Source of the DNA: Sphingomonas sp. AOB5
GTDB taxonomy: Bacteria; Pseudomonadota; Alphaproteobacteria; Sphingomonadales; Sphingomonadaceae
Assembly: GCF_029433115.1 (NCBI RefSeq)
Contig: NZ_JARNTV010000041.1
Coordinates: forward strand, 1-33,396
DNA length: 33,396 bases
Reading direction: 5' to 3'
Shown: positions 7,550 to 15,576 of the stretch, piece by piece
How the letters are laid out: every line of letters begins with the position of its first letter
How positions within the stretch are numbered: position 1 is the stretch's first letter
Made by a program: the position numbers and the translations under genes
Notes under the pieces: model-generated
Database searches by the model: none
What the model was told of the DNA's origin: nothing
The model's input: the letters and a program-made list of their open reading frames with translations, nothing else

Positions 7550-7996
7550 TCAGCGCGGGAAATTCGCTTCGGTGTCGCGGAACGGGCTGATCGACGGCGT
7601 GCCGTTGCGGCCCTGGCAGACATAGAGGTAATAGCGTTCGTCGATGCTGCCGGCGCCCGGCGTGCGGTTCTCGTTGATCGTGAACGAAGCCTCGGTGCCC
7701 ATCGATTGCCGGTCGCGGCCGTAATAGGTGTATTCCAGCGTGCGGAAGGTCTTGGCGCGGCAATTATATTCGATCTTCACCGCCGTGTACCAGACGTTGG
7801 TGTCGCCCAGCGCCTTGGAATAGCCCGAGAAGGTCATCGCCGTGCGCTTGTCGCCGTTGCGGACGATCGAGGTGGCGTCGACATAGGCGATCATCTGGTC
7901 GTTGCCACCGACCTTCATCCAGTCCTGGATGACCTGAGCCGAAGCCGTGGCGGAGGGCATCGCCGCAATCAGGGCGGCGGCAGCAAGCATACGCAT
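7550..7996 (-). CDS. Small secreted protein, surface-adhesin E-like (copy 3)
   Basis: The 148-residue protein starts at MRMLAAAALIAAM, with AGAAGGA upstream. The signal peptide ends at ASAQ-VI. The mature part has WMKVGGNDQMIAYVD, KALGDTNVWYTAVKIEYNC, FRTLEYTYYGRD, GTEASFTINE and YVC. Roughly 60% of aligned mature residues match copy 2 by eye. It lies 34 bases upstream of copy 2 on the same strand, probably in one transcript with it and with copy 4. The role is unknown, but signal peptide and conserved cysteine pair point to a folded periplasmic or surface protein. Confidence 0.8.
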   Translation of the reverse strand: MRMLAAAALIAAMPSATASAQVIQDWMKVGGNDQMIAYVDATSIVRNGDKRTAMTFSGYSKALGDTNVWYTAVKIEYNCRAKTFRTLEYTYYGRDRQSMGTEASFTINENRTPGAGSIDERYYLYVCQGRNGTPSISPFRDTEANFPR

Positions 7997-8030
7997 CGTT
8001 GTTTTCCTTCTTATGGCCAGATTGAAGTGT

Positions 8031-8459
8031 TCAGCGATCGGTGAACGGGTTTGCGACGCGAACGGCGCGTTCGCGGCTGATGTTGCAGACGAAATCGAGG
8101 GCGTCGCCGCCGACCGTATTCTTGCCGGCGTCATGCTCGGCGAGCTGATCCGGATCGGTCAGGTTATGGAGTTCGGCGCCGCTATCGTCCTGGGCGCGGA
8201 ACAGGCGGTAGCGCGCGACGCGGCGGCTGCAGTCGAACTCGACGATGGTGGCGACCGACTTGACCCGGGTCGTGGGCGACGCGACCGGATAGACCATGAC
8301 CTGATCGACGCGGGTCCAGGTGCCGGTCTTCTTCAGGCTGCCCAGATCGATATAGGTCTTGCCGCTTTCGTTCGAGACGACGCGCCACCAGTCGGCGGCA
8401 GCGGCAGGCATCGGAGCGGACAGCAGCGCGGCGGCAATGAGGCCGGAAATGGCATGCAT
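8031..8459 (-). CDS. Small secreted protein, surface-adhesin E-like (copy 4)
   Basis: The 142-residue protein has a signal peptide (MHAISGLIAAALLSAPMPAA) and a GGGGGAT site upstream of the ATG. It is the most divergent of the tandem set: WWRVVSNESGKTYIDLGSL corresponds to the WxxVGxNDQMxAYVD start of copies 2 and 3, VEFDC to VEYNC, and FVC to the C-terminal Cys motif. It is first in transcription order of the three. The function is not recognised. Confidence 0.75.
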   Translation of the reverse strand: MHAISGLIAAALLSAPMPAAAADWWRVVSNESGKTYIDLGSLKKTGTWTRVDQVMVYPVASPTTRVKSVATIVEFDCSRRVARYRLFRAQDDSGAELHNLTDPDQLAEHDAGKNTVGGDALDFVCNISRERAVRVANPFTDR

Positions 8460-8564
8460 GATCGATCCCCCACGAAACGCGCAGCTATCCTGCCACGGTG
8501 CGGGTGTGAACGGAAGACCGTATCGCGCTGCTATCGTACCGAAATCGCTCCGGCCGTGGTCACC

Positions 8565-9311
8565 TTATTTCGGTTTGCGGAAGCGGTAGATGAACTGATC
8601 GGTGCGGCCGCGGATCGAGGGGTGGAACACATTGGTCGTGTGCGGGTCCTCGGCATTGCGCAGCAACGGGCTTTCACCCTCGAACACGAAGCCCACGCTT
8701 TCCAGCTCGGCGCGTGCCGCGGCGGGATCGATACGATGGAGCGCATCCGGTGCGGCAAAGCCCGGATCGGTGTTGGCGACATGATCGATCACCAGCAGCA
8801 CGCCGCCGGGTTTGAGTGAAGCGAAGAGCTGGCCCGCGATCGCCTTGGCGGCGCCCGGCGGAGCGAATTTCAGGTGGAGATCGTGATAGTTCTGGACGGT
8901 GATGATCGCGTCGAGCGATTCCGGAAAGGCGATCTGAGCCAGACTCATGCGCAGCGGCGTGACATTCTTGTAGCCCGCGACCGCGGCATCCTGTTCCTTC
9001 GCATAATCGGCGCGATAGGTGATGAACTCGGCGGCCTGATAGGCATAGACATGGCCGCTGGCGCCGACGAGCGGAGAGAGGATGCGGGTCCAGTAGCCGC
9101 CGCCCATCAGGAAATCGGCGACCTTGTCACCCGGCTTGATCCCGGCAAAGGCGAGGATCTCGCCCGAATGGCGCGCTGCGTCGCGGTCCTTTTCGGCCTG
9201 GGGGCGGGCCGGATCGGCGAGCGCGGCGGTAATGGCGGGCGATACCGACTGGGCTTGGGCGGCGAGGGGTGCGGCGATCGACAGCAGCGCGGTGGCGAGA
9301 AACAGCTTCAT
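8565..9311 (-). CDS. Predicted methyltransferase with N-terminal signal peptide
   Basis: The 248-residue protein starts at MKLFLATALLSIAAPLAA, with CAGGAGAG upstream, and has a clear Sec signal peptide ending near AQAQ-SV. The rest is a class I (Rossmann) methyltransferase-like fold. Motif I is KVADFLMGGGYWTRILS, later strands include LDAIITVQNYHDLH, and a typical KPGGVLLVIDHVA strand follows. The glycine-rich loop is less canonical than the usual DxGxGxG. Families of this kind with signal peptides are known in proteobacteria. How an exported enzyme would obtain SAM is unclear, so the reaction is unknown. A promoter-like TTGAAC-N16-CATAGT lies upstream at about 9342-9369. Confidence 0.8.
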   Translation of the reverse strand: MKLFLATALLSIAAPLAAQAQSVSPAITAALADPARPQAEKDRDAARHSGEILAFAGIKPGDKVADFLMGGGYWTRILSPLVGASGHVYAYQAAEFITYRADYAKEQDAAVAGYKNVTPLRMSLAQIAFPESLDAIITVQNYHDLHLKFAPPGAAKAIAGQLFASLKPGGVLLVIDHVANTDPGFAAPDALHRIDPAAARAELESVGFVFEGESPLLRNAEDPHTTNVFHPSIRGRTDQFIYRFRKPK

Positions 9312-9365
9312 GGCGACTCTCTCCTGTGGGTGTTTTACTGCACTATGACACATGTTCGTGATGGT

Positions 9366-10391
9366 TCAAGGTGGCGCGTCTGGCCAGATTAACCCGTCGC
9401 CCCACTCGATGAGATTGTCGGTGATCCTCAGTACGCCATCAACCAGCTCGATCCGATAGGCGGTCTGGCCAAAGGTCTTGCCGATGGCGATATCCAGCGC
9501 GCCGCCAGCGGGGTGCGGGGCGGAGAAATGCAGTTTTCGGGTGTCGGGATCGTGATCGGACGGCCATCCCGTGGAGCAGGGTTTCCAATAGTTGTCGTCG
9601 CGCGACCAATAGCGCTTGTATACCGCCATTTTACGGTCGATCAGCGGTCCCAGTATATCTTCTTCACCGGAACGTTCGTGATATTCTAGGTCGAGGGCCA
9701 GCATTTCGGCATCGTAGCGAGCAGCCAGGTCCCGCGCGGCGTCGAACAGGGCGGAGTTTGTGTTCGAGATGTCTGTCGGCGCGCTCTCAATCCGAATGCT
9801 GAGGAACACCGAGCTGCTGTCATTCACGATGCAACGGTAAACGCCATCGGCCCCGGCATCATGCGCGGCGAGCGCGATCAGCGGCTGCAATTCGTCGAAC
9901 GTCACGATCTGCACCGGTGTTGTCAGCGCAGCGAGCCCTAGCCTTTCGCCATCTGCTTTGAGGCGGGTGGCGTCGGCTTCACGATCAGACACAATCGACG
10001 GATTGGCCCAGCCCCACATGAAACTGCGGTCGCTCGGATCGAAGCTGCCGAGGACTTCGGCGCGGAGTACCAACGCGTGACCCTCGCCAAAACGCAACAC
10101 CAGCTCTCCGGTGTCTTGATCGAACGTGTAGTCCTGCTCAAGGCCCAGCGCGTGCTCGCGCGCGAGCAGGATGTTCTGGCTGGTCAACCATGCACAAGCC
10201 TCGCGCAAGCGCGGCGCAAATGCATCGACCGGGGCAAGCCGGGGATATGTTGTTCCGCCACCGCCGAACAACGAGAGCGTCTGATCCACTCGGGTGACGC
10301 GGCCCAGCGCGTCGCGTTCGACCTTTGCTCCGGGGGGAGCGGCGCCTTGGTCGCCGGTCATCAATTTACGCAGCCAGTCCAGCACGGCCAT
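9366..10391 (-). CDS. DUF6882-like protein of unknown function
   Basis: The 341-residue protein has no signal peptide or membrane segment. MAVLDWLRKLM is chosen as start because ACAGGA lies just upstream; an in-frame start 29 codons earlier is less likely. The visible phrase SFMWGWANPSI, with surrounding LVLRAEVLGSFDPSDRSF, recalls DUF6882-type proteins, which share a FxWxWAN motif. An acidic middle region and a C-terminal sheet-like part (AYRIELVDGVLRITDN) follow. The catalytic role, if any, is not visible. It is divergent from uvrC. Confidence 0.7.
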   Translation of the reverse strand: MAVLDWLRKLMTGDQGAAPPGAKVERDALGRVTRVDQTLSLFGGGGTTYPRLAPVDAFAPRLREACAWLTSQNILLAREHALGLEQDYTFDQDTGELVLRFGEGHALVLRAEVLGSFDPSDRSFMWGWANPSIVSDREADATRLKADGERLGLAALTTPVQIVTFDELQPLIALAAHDAGADGVYRCIVNDSSSVFLSIRIESAPTDISNTNSALFDAARDLAARYDAEMLALDLEYHERSGEEDILGPLIDRKMAVYKRYWSRDDNYWKPCSTGWPSDHDPDTRKLHFSAPHPAGGALDIAIGKTFGQTAYRIELVDGVLRITDNLIEWGDGLIWPDAPP

Positions 10392-10519
10392 TCCTGTCAG
10401 TGTGCTCGAGCAAAAGTGCATCCAGCCAACAATATGACGATGACGGGTCGACGCCGGTCGTGGAAGCGTTTCCTGCACCGTTGCCGACCCGCAATGCCTA
10501 TCCTAGATCAGCGTGACAG

Positions 10520-12442
10520 ATGTCCGACCCCAATTCCCCCAATCGCTTCAACGAGGAAAAGGCGACCTATGCCGTGCGCGGCGAGGGGACGCCCGATCTC
10601 GACGCGGGCGTGGCGGCGATCCGCAATGTGCTGAAGACGCTGCCCGCGCGGCCGGGCGTATACCGGATGCAGGATGCGCGCGGCGACGTGCTGTATGTGG
10701 GCAAGGCGCGGGCGCTGAAGAACCGGGTGACCAACTATACCCAGGTCCAGCGCCTGTCGAAGCGGCTGCAGCGGATGGTGGCGCAGACCCGGTCGATGAC
10801 GATCGTCACCACCAACAACGAAGCCGAGGCGCTGCTGCTCGAGGCGCAGCTGATCAAGCGCTTCCGCCCCGCCTACAACGTGCTGCTGCGCGACGACAAA
10901 AGCTTCCCCTTCATCCTGCTGCGTGGCGATCACGCCTTTCCGCGGGTCCAGCTCCATCGCGGCGCGCGCAAGGCCAAGGGCGACTATTTCGGGCCGTTCG
11001 CGGGCGCGGGGCAGGTGCGCAAGACGCTCAACGCGCTGCAGAAGCTGTTCCTGCTGCGCAGCTGCACCGACGGTTTCTTCTCGACCCGCGACCGGCCGTG
11101 CCTGCTGTACCAGATCCGCCGCTGCTCCGCGCCGTGCGTCGGGCGGATCGACGAGGCGGGCTATGCCGAGCTGATGGCCGACGCGAAGGACTTCCTGCAG
11201 GGTAAGTCGACCAAGGTGCAGGCGAAGCTGGGCGAAGCGATGCAGGCGGCGGCCGAGAATCTGGACTTCGAACAGGCCGCGGTGCTCCGCGACCGGCTGA
11301 AGGCGCTCACCTTCGTGCAGGGCAGCCAGGCGATCAACGCCGAAGGGGTGGGCGATGCCGACATCTTCGCGATGGCACACAAGAATGGCGTGATGGGCAT
11401 CCAGGCCTTCTTCATTCGCGGCGGCCAGAATTGGGGGCATCGCAGCTTCTTCCCCGCGCACACCAGCGACGTGCCCGAGGATGAGGTGCTCAGCGCCTTC
11501 CTGATGCAATTCTATGAGGAAGTGCCGCCGTCGCGGAACGTGTTCGTCGATCGCGACCTGCCCGAGGCCGAGCTGCTGGCCGAAGCCATGGCGGAACGCG
11601 CCGGCCACAAGGTGGCGCTCAGCGTGCCGCAGCGGGGCACGCGGCGGCGGCTGATGGAGCAGGCGCAGCGCAATGCGCAGGAAGCGCTCGACCGGCGGCT
11701 GGCGGAAAGCACCACGCAGGCGAAACTGCTGGCCGAGGTGGCGGACCTGTTCGAACTGCCCGAGCCGCCCGACCGGATCGAGGTGTACGACAACTCGCAT
11801 ATCCAGGGCACCAATGCGCTGGGCGCGATGGTGGTGGCGGGGCCCGAGGGGTTCCGCACCGGCCAGTATCGCAAGTTCAACATCAAGCGTGCCGAGACCA
11901 TCGCGGGCGACGATTTCGGGATGATGCGCGAAGTGTTCTCGCGCCGCTTCGCCCGCGCGCAGGCCGAGGATCCGGACCGCACGCAGGGCGACTGGCCCGA
12001 TCTGGTGCTGATCGACGGCGGCCGTGGCCAGTTGAACGCTGCGCTGGGCGTGCTGGAGGATCTGGGGATCGAGGATGTCTGCCTGGTCGGCGTCGCCAAG
12101 GGGCCGGACCATGGCCGCGAGGGCCGCGAGGTCTTTCACCTTATGGACGGGCGCGAACTGACCCTGCCGGTCAATTCCCCGACCCTGTTCTATCTCCAGC
12201 GCCTGCGCGATGAGGTCCACCGTTTCGCGATCGGCGCGCACAGGCAGAAGCGCAGCAAGGCGATCGGCGCCAGCCCGCTGGACGAAGTGCCCGGCATCGG
12301 CCCCGCACGGAAAAAGGCGCTGCTGATGCACTTCGGCACTGCCCGCGCGGTCCGCGGTGCGAGCCTCGAGGACCTGCAAAAGGCGCCAGGGGTCAGCAAG
12401 GCGATGGCGCAGCAGCTTTACGATTACTTCCATTCGAGTTAA
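10520..12442 (+). CDS. uvrC: UvrABC excinuclease subunit C
   Basis: The 640-residue protein carries out both incisions in nucleotide excision repair when bound to UvrB at a lesion. It has an N-terminal GIY-YIG nuclease domain (ARPGVYRM, LYVGKA, at about residues 45-125), the cysteine-containing region (RSCTDGFF, CLLYQIRRCSAPC), a UvrB-interacting UVR motif (AAENLDFEQAAVLRDRL), the RNase H-like endonuclease half (VYDNSHIQGTNALGAMVV, DLVLIDGGRGQL) and C-terminal helix-hairpin-helix motifs (VPGIGPARKKALL, APGVSKAMA). Length and order are normal. No Shine-Dalgarno sequence is seen before the ATG. Confidence 0.97.
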   Translation: MSDPNSPNRFNEEKATYAVRGEGTPDLDAGVAAIRNVLKTLPARPGVYRMQDARGDVLYVGKARALKNRVTNYTQVQRLSKRLQRMVAQTRSMTIVTTNNEAEALLLEAQLIKRFRPAYNVLLRDDKSFPFILLRGDHAFPRVQLHRGARKAKGDYFGPFAGAGQVRKTLNALQKLFLLRSCTDGFFSTRDRPCLLYQIRRCSAPCVGRIDEAGYAELMADAKDFLQGKSTKVQAKLGEAMQAAAENLDFEQAAVLRDRLKALTFVQGSQAINAEGVGDADIFAMAHKNGVMGIQAFFIRGGQNWGHRSFFPAHTSDVPEDEVLSAFLMQFYEEVPPSRNVFVDRDLPEAELLAEAMAERAGHKVALSVPQRGTRRRLMEQAQRNAQEALDRRLAESTTQAKLLAEVADLFELPEPPDRIEVYDNSHIQGTNALGAMVVAGPEGFRTGQYRKFNIKRAETIAGDDFGMMREVFSRRFARAQAEDPDRTQGDWPDLVLIDGGRGQLNAALGVLEDLGIEDVCLVGVAKGPDHGREGREVFHLMDGRELTLPVNSPTLFYLQRLRDEVHRFAIGAHRQKRSKAIGASPLDEVPGIGPARKKALLMHFGTARAVRGASLEDLQKAPGVSKAMAQQLYDYFHSS

Positions 12443-12451
12443 ATACTCCCG

Positions 12452-13072
12452 ATGGATTCGGGGGGAATTCAGAAGTCGCTGGACTGGTTGATTGTCCTAT
12501 TGGGCAATCCTCTTTTGATTCCACTCTATGTGGGTCTGATGACTGCCTACATCACATTCATGATAAACCGCGCTCAGATCAGGATCGCGCGGCGGAAGGC
12601 GACGTTCGACGTCATCATCAATGTTGAGAAGACCGCATCCTATATGCTCCTCAATCGCCGTTTCTCTGAATTGCGACGATCGGGTGGAATCAAGCATATC
12701 TGTCATCCGGATACGGGAACCCTGCACGAAGACCGGACAGTCCTGATCGAATATCTCAACCATTATGAAGTCGTGGCGCTGGGCATTCGCCGCAAGCTTC
12801 TGGACCCGGCAGTATATCGGAAATGGATGGGCGGCGCTTTTGTCCGCGACTGGAATGCCGCCGCCGACTTTGTAGAACGCGAGCGATGGCGGTTGCATTC
12901 GAACATCGGCCGGTGGCGTTACGATGCCACGACTTACGAGAATTTCGAATGGCTTGCCTGCCTGTGGTCGAAGGATGCGGTCCGGCTGGCCAAACGCCGG
13001 CGTCCGTCTCAGCCTGCATTCGAACCCGATGTCGTTGCCGGCCCTGATGGCGCGGCTTCGACAACGGGCTGA
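12452..13072 (+). CDS. DUF4760-like membrane protein, lower GC than its neighbours
   Basis: The 206-residue protein has a short N-terminus, one or two membrane helices (about 13-38, WLIVLLGNPLLIPLYVGLMTAYI) and a cytoplasmic part with RKATFDVIINVEKTASY and LIEYLNHYEVVALGIRRKLLDPAVYRKWMGGAFVRDW. That arrangement is characteristic of DUF4760 proteins, whose function is unknown. Its base composition is visibly less GC-rich than uvrC and the deacetylase on either side (many TTG, CTA, ATT and AAT codons), which suggests recent acquisition. No ribosome site is visible; TTAAAT ends 7 bases before the ATG, with CTTTAC 17 bases further upstream. Confidence 0.8.
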   Translation: MDSGGIQKSLDWLIVLLGNPLLIPLYVGLMTAYITFMINRAQIRIARRKATFDVIINVEKTASYMLLNRRFSELRRSGGIKHICHPDTGTLHEDRTVLIEYLNHYEVVALGIRRKLLDPAVYRKWMGGAFVRDWNAAADFVERERWRLHSNIGRWRYDATTYENFEWLACLWSKDAVRLAKRRRPSQPAFEPDVVAGPDGAASTTG

Positions 13073-13113
13073 GTATTTTCCCTTTCTTCACCGCCCTGGT
13101 CTAATGCAGCGGC

Positions 13114-14067
13114 ATGACCCGGGTCTTCATCACGATCGATACCGAGCTGATGTGGCGTCACCACGTCTCTGGCCTCGATGCCGTCACCATCGTCCAGCGT
13201 TCGCTGGAGCCGGCGGGGGTGGGGATCGGGTGGCAGCTGGCGCAGCTGCGCGGGGCGGGGCTGAAGGCGACATTCTTTGTCGATCCGATGCCGTGCCTGT
13301 TGTTCGGCACCGAGTGGATGAAGCGCGTTGTCGGCGAGATCCTCGACGCCGGGCAGGAAGTGCAGTTGCACCTTCACCCCAACTGGGCCGGCGCCAAGGT
13401 GGGCGATCGCGGCGCGGCCTATGCCGCCTATGAACTGATCGATTACAGTTATGACGAGCAGCGCGAGCTGCTGGCGGGCGCTTCCGACATGCTGACCGCG
13501 GCGGGCGCGCCGGAACCGGTGGCGTTCCGTTCGGGCAGCTATTCGGCGAGCGACGACACGCTGCTGGCGTTGGCCGAACTCGGCTTCCTTTACGACAGCA
13601 GCCATAACGGGTCCGAGCATCCCTGGCCCAGCGCGATCAGCCTGGATCGCACACAGATCGCGCCGGTGAAGCATCTGGGCGTGACCGAAGTGCCGGTGAC
13701 GCTGATCGAGGATCAGAAGGGCCATCTGCGCCATTTCCAGATCTGTGCGCTGTCCGCCGCCGAAATGCGCGCCGCGCTGGACCATGCCGCGCGCGAAGAA
13801 CATGTTGCGGTGACCATCGTCGGCCACAGCTTCGAGCTTGCCAACCGTGCGGGGACGCGGCCAAATGGCGTGCATGTCCGCCGTTTCGAAACGCTCTGCC
13901 GCATCCTTTCGGATCGCAAGGGCGTGATGACCACCAGCCATTTCGCCGACCGGCCCGAACTGGCGCTGGGCCAGCATGACGCGCCACTGGGGCCGAGCAT
14001 GATCCGCACCCGGCTGCGTCAGGCCGAACAACTCTGGTCGAACTGGGTCGAGGAACGCGCGGCGTGA
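13114..14067 (+). CDS. Polysaccharide deacetylase family protein
   Basis: The 317-residue protein has the NodB-type layout: VFITIDTEL with acidic residues Asp9 and Glu11, the segment KATFFVDP, the metal-binding-type HLHPNW, the FRSGSYSAS strand with the conserved arginine, and a late GHSFEL histidine. Such enzymes remove N- or O-acetyl groups from polysaccharides. No signal peptide is present, so it may act in the cytoplasm on a precursor. Its stop overlaps the start of the next gene by GTGA, so the two are coupled. A TCTAAT ends 8 bases before the ATG and no Shine-Dalgarno sequence is seen. Confidence 0.88.
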   Translation: MTRVFITIDTELMWRHHVSGLDAVTIVQRSLEPAGVGIGWQLAQLRGAGLKATFFVDPMPCLLFGTEWMKRVVGEILDAGQEVQLHLHPNWAGAKVGDRGAAYAAYELIDYSYDEQRELLAGASDMLTAAGAPEPVAFRSGSYSASDDTLLALAELGFLYDSSHNGSEHPWPSAISLDRTQIAPVKHLGVTEVPVTLIEDQKGHLRHFQICALSAAEMRAALDHAAREEHVAVTIVGHSFELANRAGTRPNGVHVRRFETLCRILSDRKGVMTTSHFADRPELALGQHDAPLGPSMIRTRLRQAEQLWSNWVEERAA

Positions 14068-15005
14068 ATGCGATGAGCCAGCAGCCCATAGCCGCCGCGC
14101 GGCCCGTTCCGCTCAAGTTCGAAGTCGGCGCACGCACGCTGATGGCGATCTCGCGCAGCCTTGTCCGCGTGCCGCTGAGCCTCGACGATGCGCGTGAGGG
14201 GCGGTTGCCGCAGCTGCCGGCAATGTCGCGCGACGCGCATGGCTATACCATCACCTCGCTGCCCGAGGACCGGCAGGAAGCGATGGTCTATGCCTCGGGC
14301 GGGATGCTGCCCTTCGTGCGGCAGCGCTATACGCGGTACTTCATCGATTTCGGCGTCGGGTTCGAAGGCTGGCTCGCCGGGCTTTCGTCCAGCGCGCGGC
14401 AGGGCGTGAAGCGCAAGGCGAAGAAGATCGCGGCCGAGAGTGGTGGCGATCTGGATATCCGCCATTTCCGCAAGCCCGAGGAGATGGAGGCGTTTCACGA
14501 CGTGGCGCGCAAGATCTCGCTGCGGACCTATCAGGAGCGCCTGCTGGGATCTGGCCTGCCCGACAGCCAGGCGTTCATCGATTCGATGCAGGCACTGGCG
14601 GCGGCGGATCAGGTCCGCGCGTGGCTGCTCTATATCGGCGGCGATCCGGCGGCCTATCTCTATTGCCCGGTCGTGGATGGCACGGTGATCTATGCCCATG
14701 TCGGCCATGATCCGGCGTTCAACGACCTGTCGCCGGGCGCGGTGCTTCAACTCGAAGCGATGCGCGACATGTTCGAGGAAGGCCGCTTCGCGCGGTTCGA
14801 CTTCACCGAAGGCGAGGGGCAGCACAAGCGCCAGTTCGCCACCGGCGGCGTGCCGTGCGTCGACCTGCTGCTGCTGCGGCCGTCGCTGGCCAACCGGCTG
14901 ACGACGGTGGCGCTGGGCGGGTTCAACGGCGGCGTGGCGCTGGCCAAGAAGGCGGTGACCGGCGTGGGGCTGGAGAAGCTGGCGAAGAAGGTCCGGCGGG
15001 GCTGA
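14064..15005 (+). CDS. FemAB/CelD-like GNAT acyltransferase
   Basis: The 313-residue protein is most like the BioF2/CelD group of GNAT-fold acyltransferases. After an N-terminal part, it has SSSARQGVKRKAKKI (the usual lead-in to the fold), then DLDIRHFRKPEEMEAFHDVA, and a C-terminal half with IYAHVGHDPAFNDLSPGAVLQLEAM and FDFTEGEGQHKRQFA. CelD-like members modify exopolysaccharide or cell-envelope precursors. It starts at GTG 14064, or possibly ATG 14073, overlapping the deacetylase stop. Together the pair suggests acyl-group remodelling of a surface polysaccharide. Confidence 0.85.
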   Translation: MNAMSQQPIAAARPVPLKFEVGARTLMAISRSLVRVPLSLDDAREGRLPQLPAMSRDAHGYTITSLPEDRQEAMVYASGGMLPFVRQRYTRYFIDFGVGFEGWLAGLSSSARQGVKRKAKKIAAESGGDLDIRHFRKPEEMEAFHDVARKISLRTYQERLLGSGLPDSQAFIDSMQALAAADQVRAWLLYIGGDPAAYLYCPVVDGTVIYAHVGHDPAFNDLSPGAVLQLEAMRDMFEEGRFARFDFTEGEGQHKRQFATGGVPCVDLLLLRPSLANRLTTVALGGFNGGVALAKKAVTGVGLEKLAKKVRRG

Positions 15006-15014
15006 GGCTTGCGT

Positions 15015-15380
15015 TCAGGACCGGCAACGGACCTGCGACCGTTCGACCGCTTCGGCTTCATACCAGCCGAGCTTGCCGTAGTAGGGCGCGATTCCGGACC
15101 GGAAATACAGAAGGTCGACGCGGCATGGCTTGCCATTGGCAAGGTAGCGGCAGCGTGCCTTGTTTCTTGCGATAAGGCGGCAGCGCACTTCCTTGACCGG
15201 GATAAGCACCAGGCCCGAGCCAAACTCCTCGCAATTGTTGCCGTCCGCGTCGCAGGCCGGCGGGACATAGGCATAGTTGGAATGGGCGTAGGAGACGTCG
15301 CTCCAGCTCGGCAGCGACGGCGCGGGCCCGGTATCCTGTCCGGCAAGGGCGAGCATGGCGAGGGGCAGCCAGAGTGCCAT
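15015..15380 (-). CDS. Small secreted six-cysteine protein of unknown function
   Basis: The 121-residue product has a short hydrophobic N-terminus (MALWLPLAMLALAG) and six cysteines (43, 50, 67, 77, 86, 119), an even number that fits three disulfides outside the cytoplasm. Tyr and Trp are frequent in the middle (SYAHSNYAYVPPAC). No family is recognised. It is convergent with the FemAB-like gene, with only 9 bases between the stops. It lies just upstream (divergent) of recO, with a long repeat between. Confidence 0.7.
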   Translation of the reverse strand: MALWLPLAMLALAGQDTGPAPSLPSWSDVSYAHSNYAYVPPACDADGNNCEEFGSGLVLIPVKEVRCRLIARNKARCRYLANGKPCRVDLLYFRSGIAPYYGKLGWYEAEAVERSQVRCRS

Positions 15381-15430
15381 GCCGGGAGGCTGCCGGATTG
15401 TTTTGCTCAGGGCAATGGCATCTTCGAAAT

Positions 15431-15558
15431 CCTCTCCCGGAGGGAGAGGGGGACCAGCGAAGCTGGTGGAGAGGTAGTCTCCGCGAGCGATGCCGGTTGC
15501 TTGTGGCGACTACCCCTCCACCGTCCTTTGGACGGTCCCCCTCCCCCTCCGGGGGAGG
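15431..15558. repeat. Structured palindromic repeat, copy A
   Basis: Outer arms CCTCTCCCGGAGGGAGAGG (15431-15449) and CCTCCCCCTCCGGGGGAGG (15540-15558) are each a hairpin and are inverted copies of each other with 2 mismatches. Inside are hairpins CCAGC-GAA-GCTGG and CCGTC-CTTTG-GACGG and G/C runs. It occupies the interval between the small secreted protein gene and recO. The same arrangement occurs at 18531-18650. Confidence 0.85.
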
Positions 15559-15576
15559 ATTGGGTAAGGCATCCCC

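Noticed and set aside
10508..12433. A 641-codon open frame on the minus strand over uvrC
   Set aside because: It is the antisense shadow of uvrC in GC-rich DNA. Its product is rich in His, Arg, Gln and Leu with no domain, while the plus frame has all UvrC motifs.
15421..15570. The repeat near 15431-15558 as a CRISPR array
   Set aside because: There is no regular repeat-spacer unit. It is a single folded element with inverted arms.
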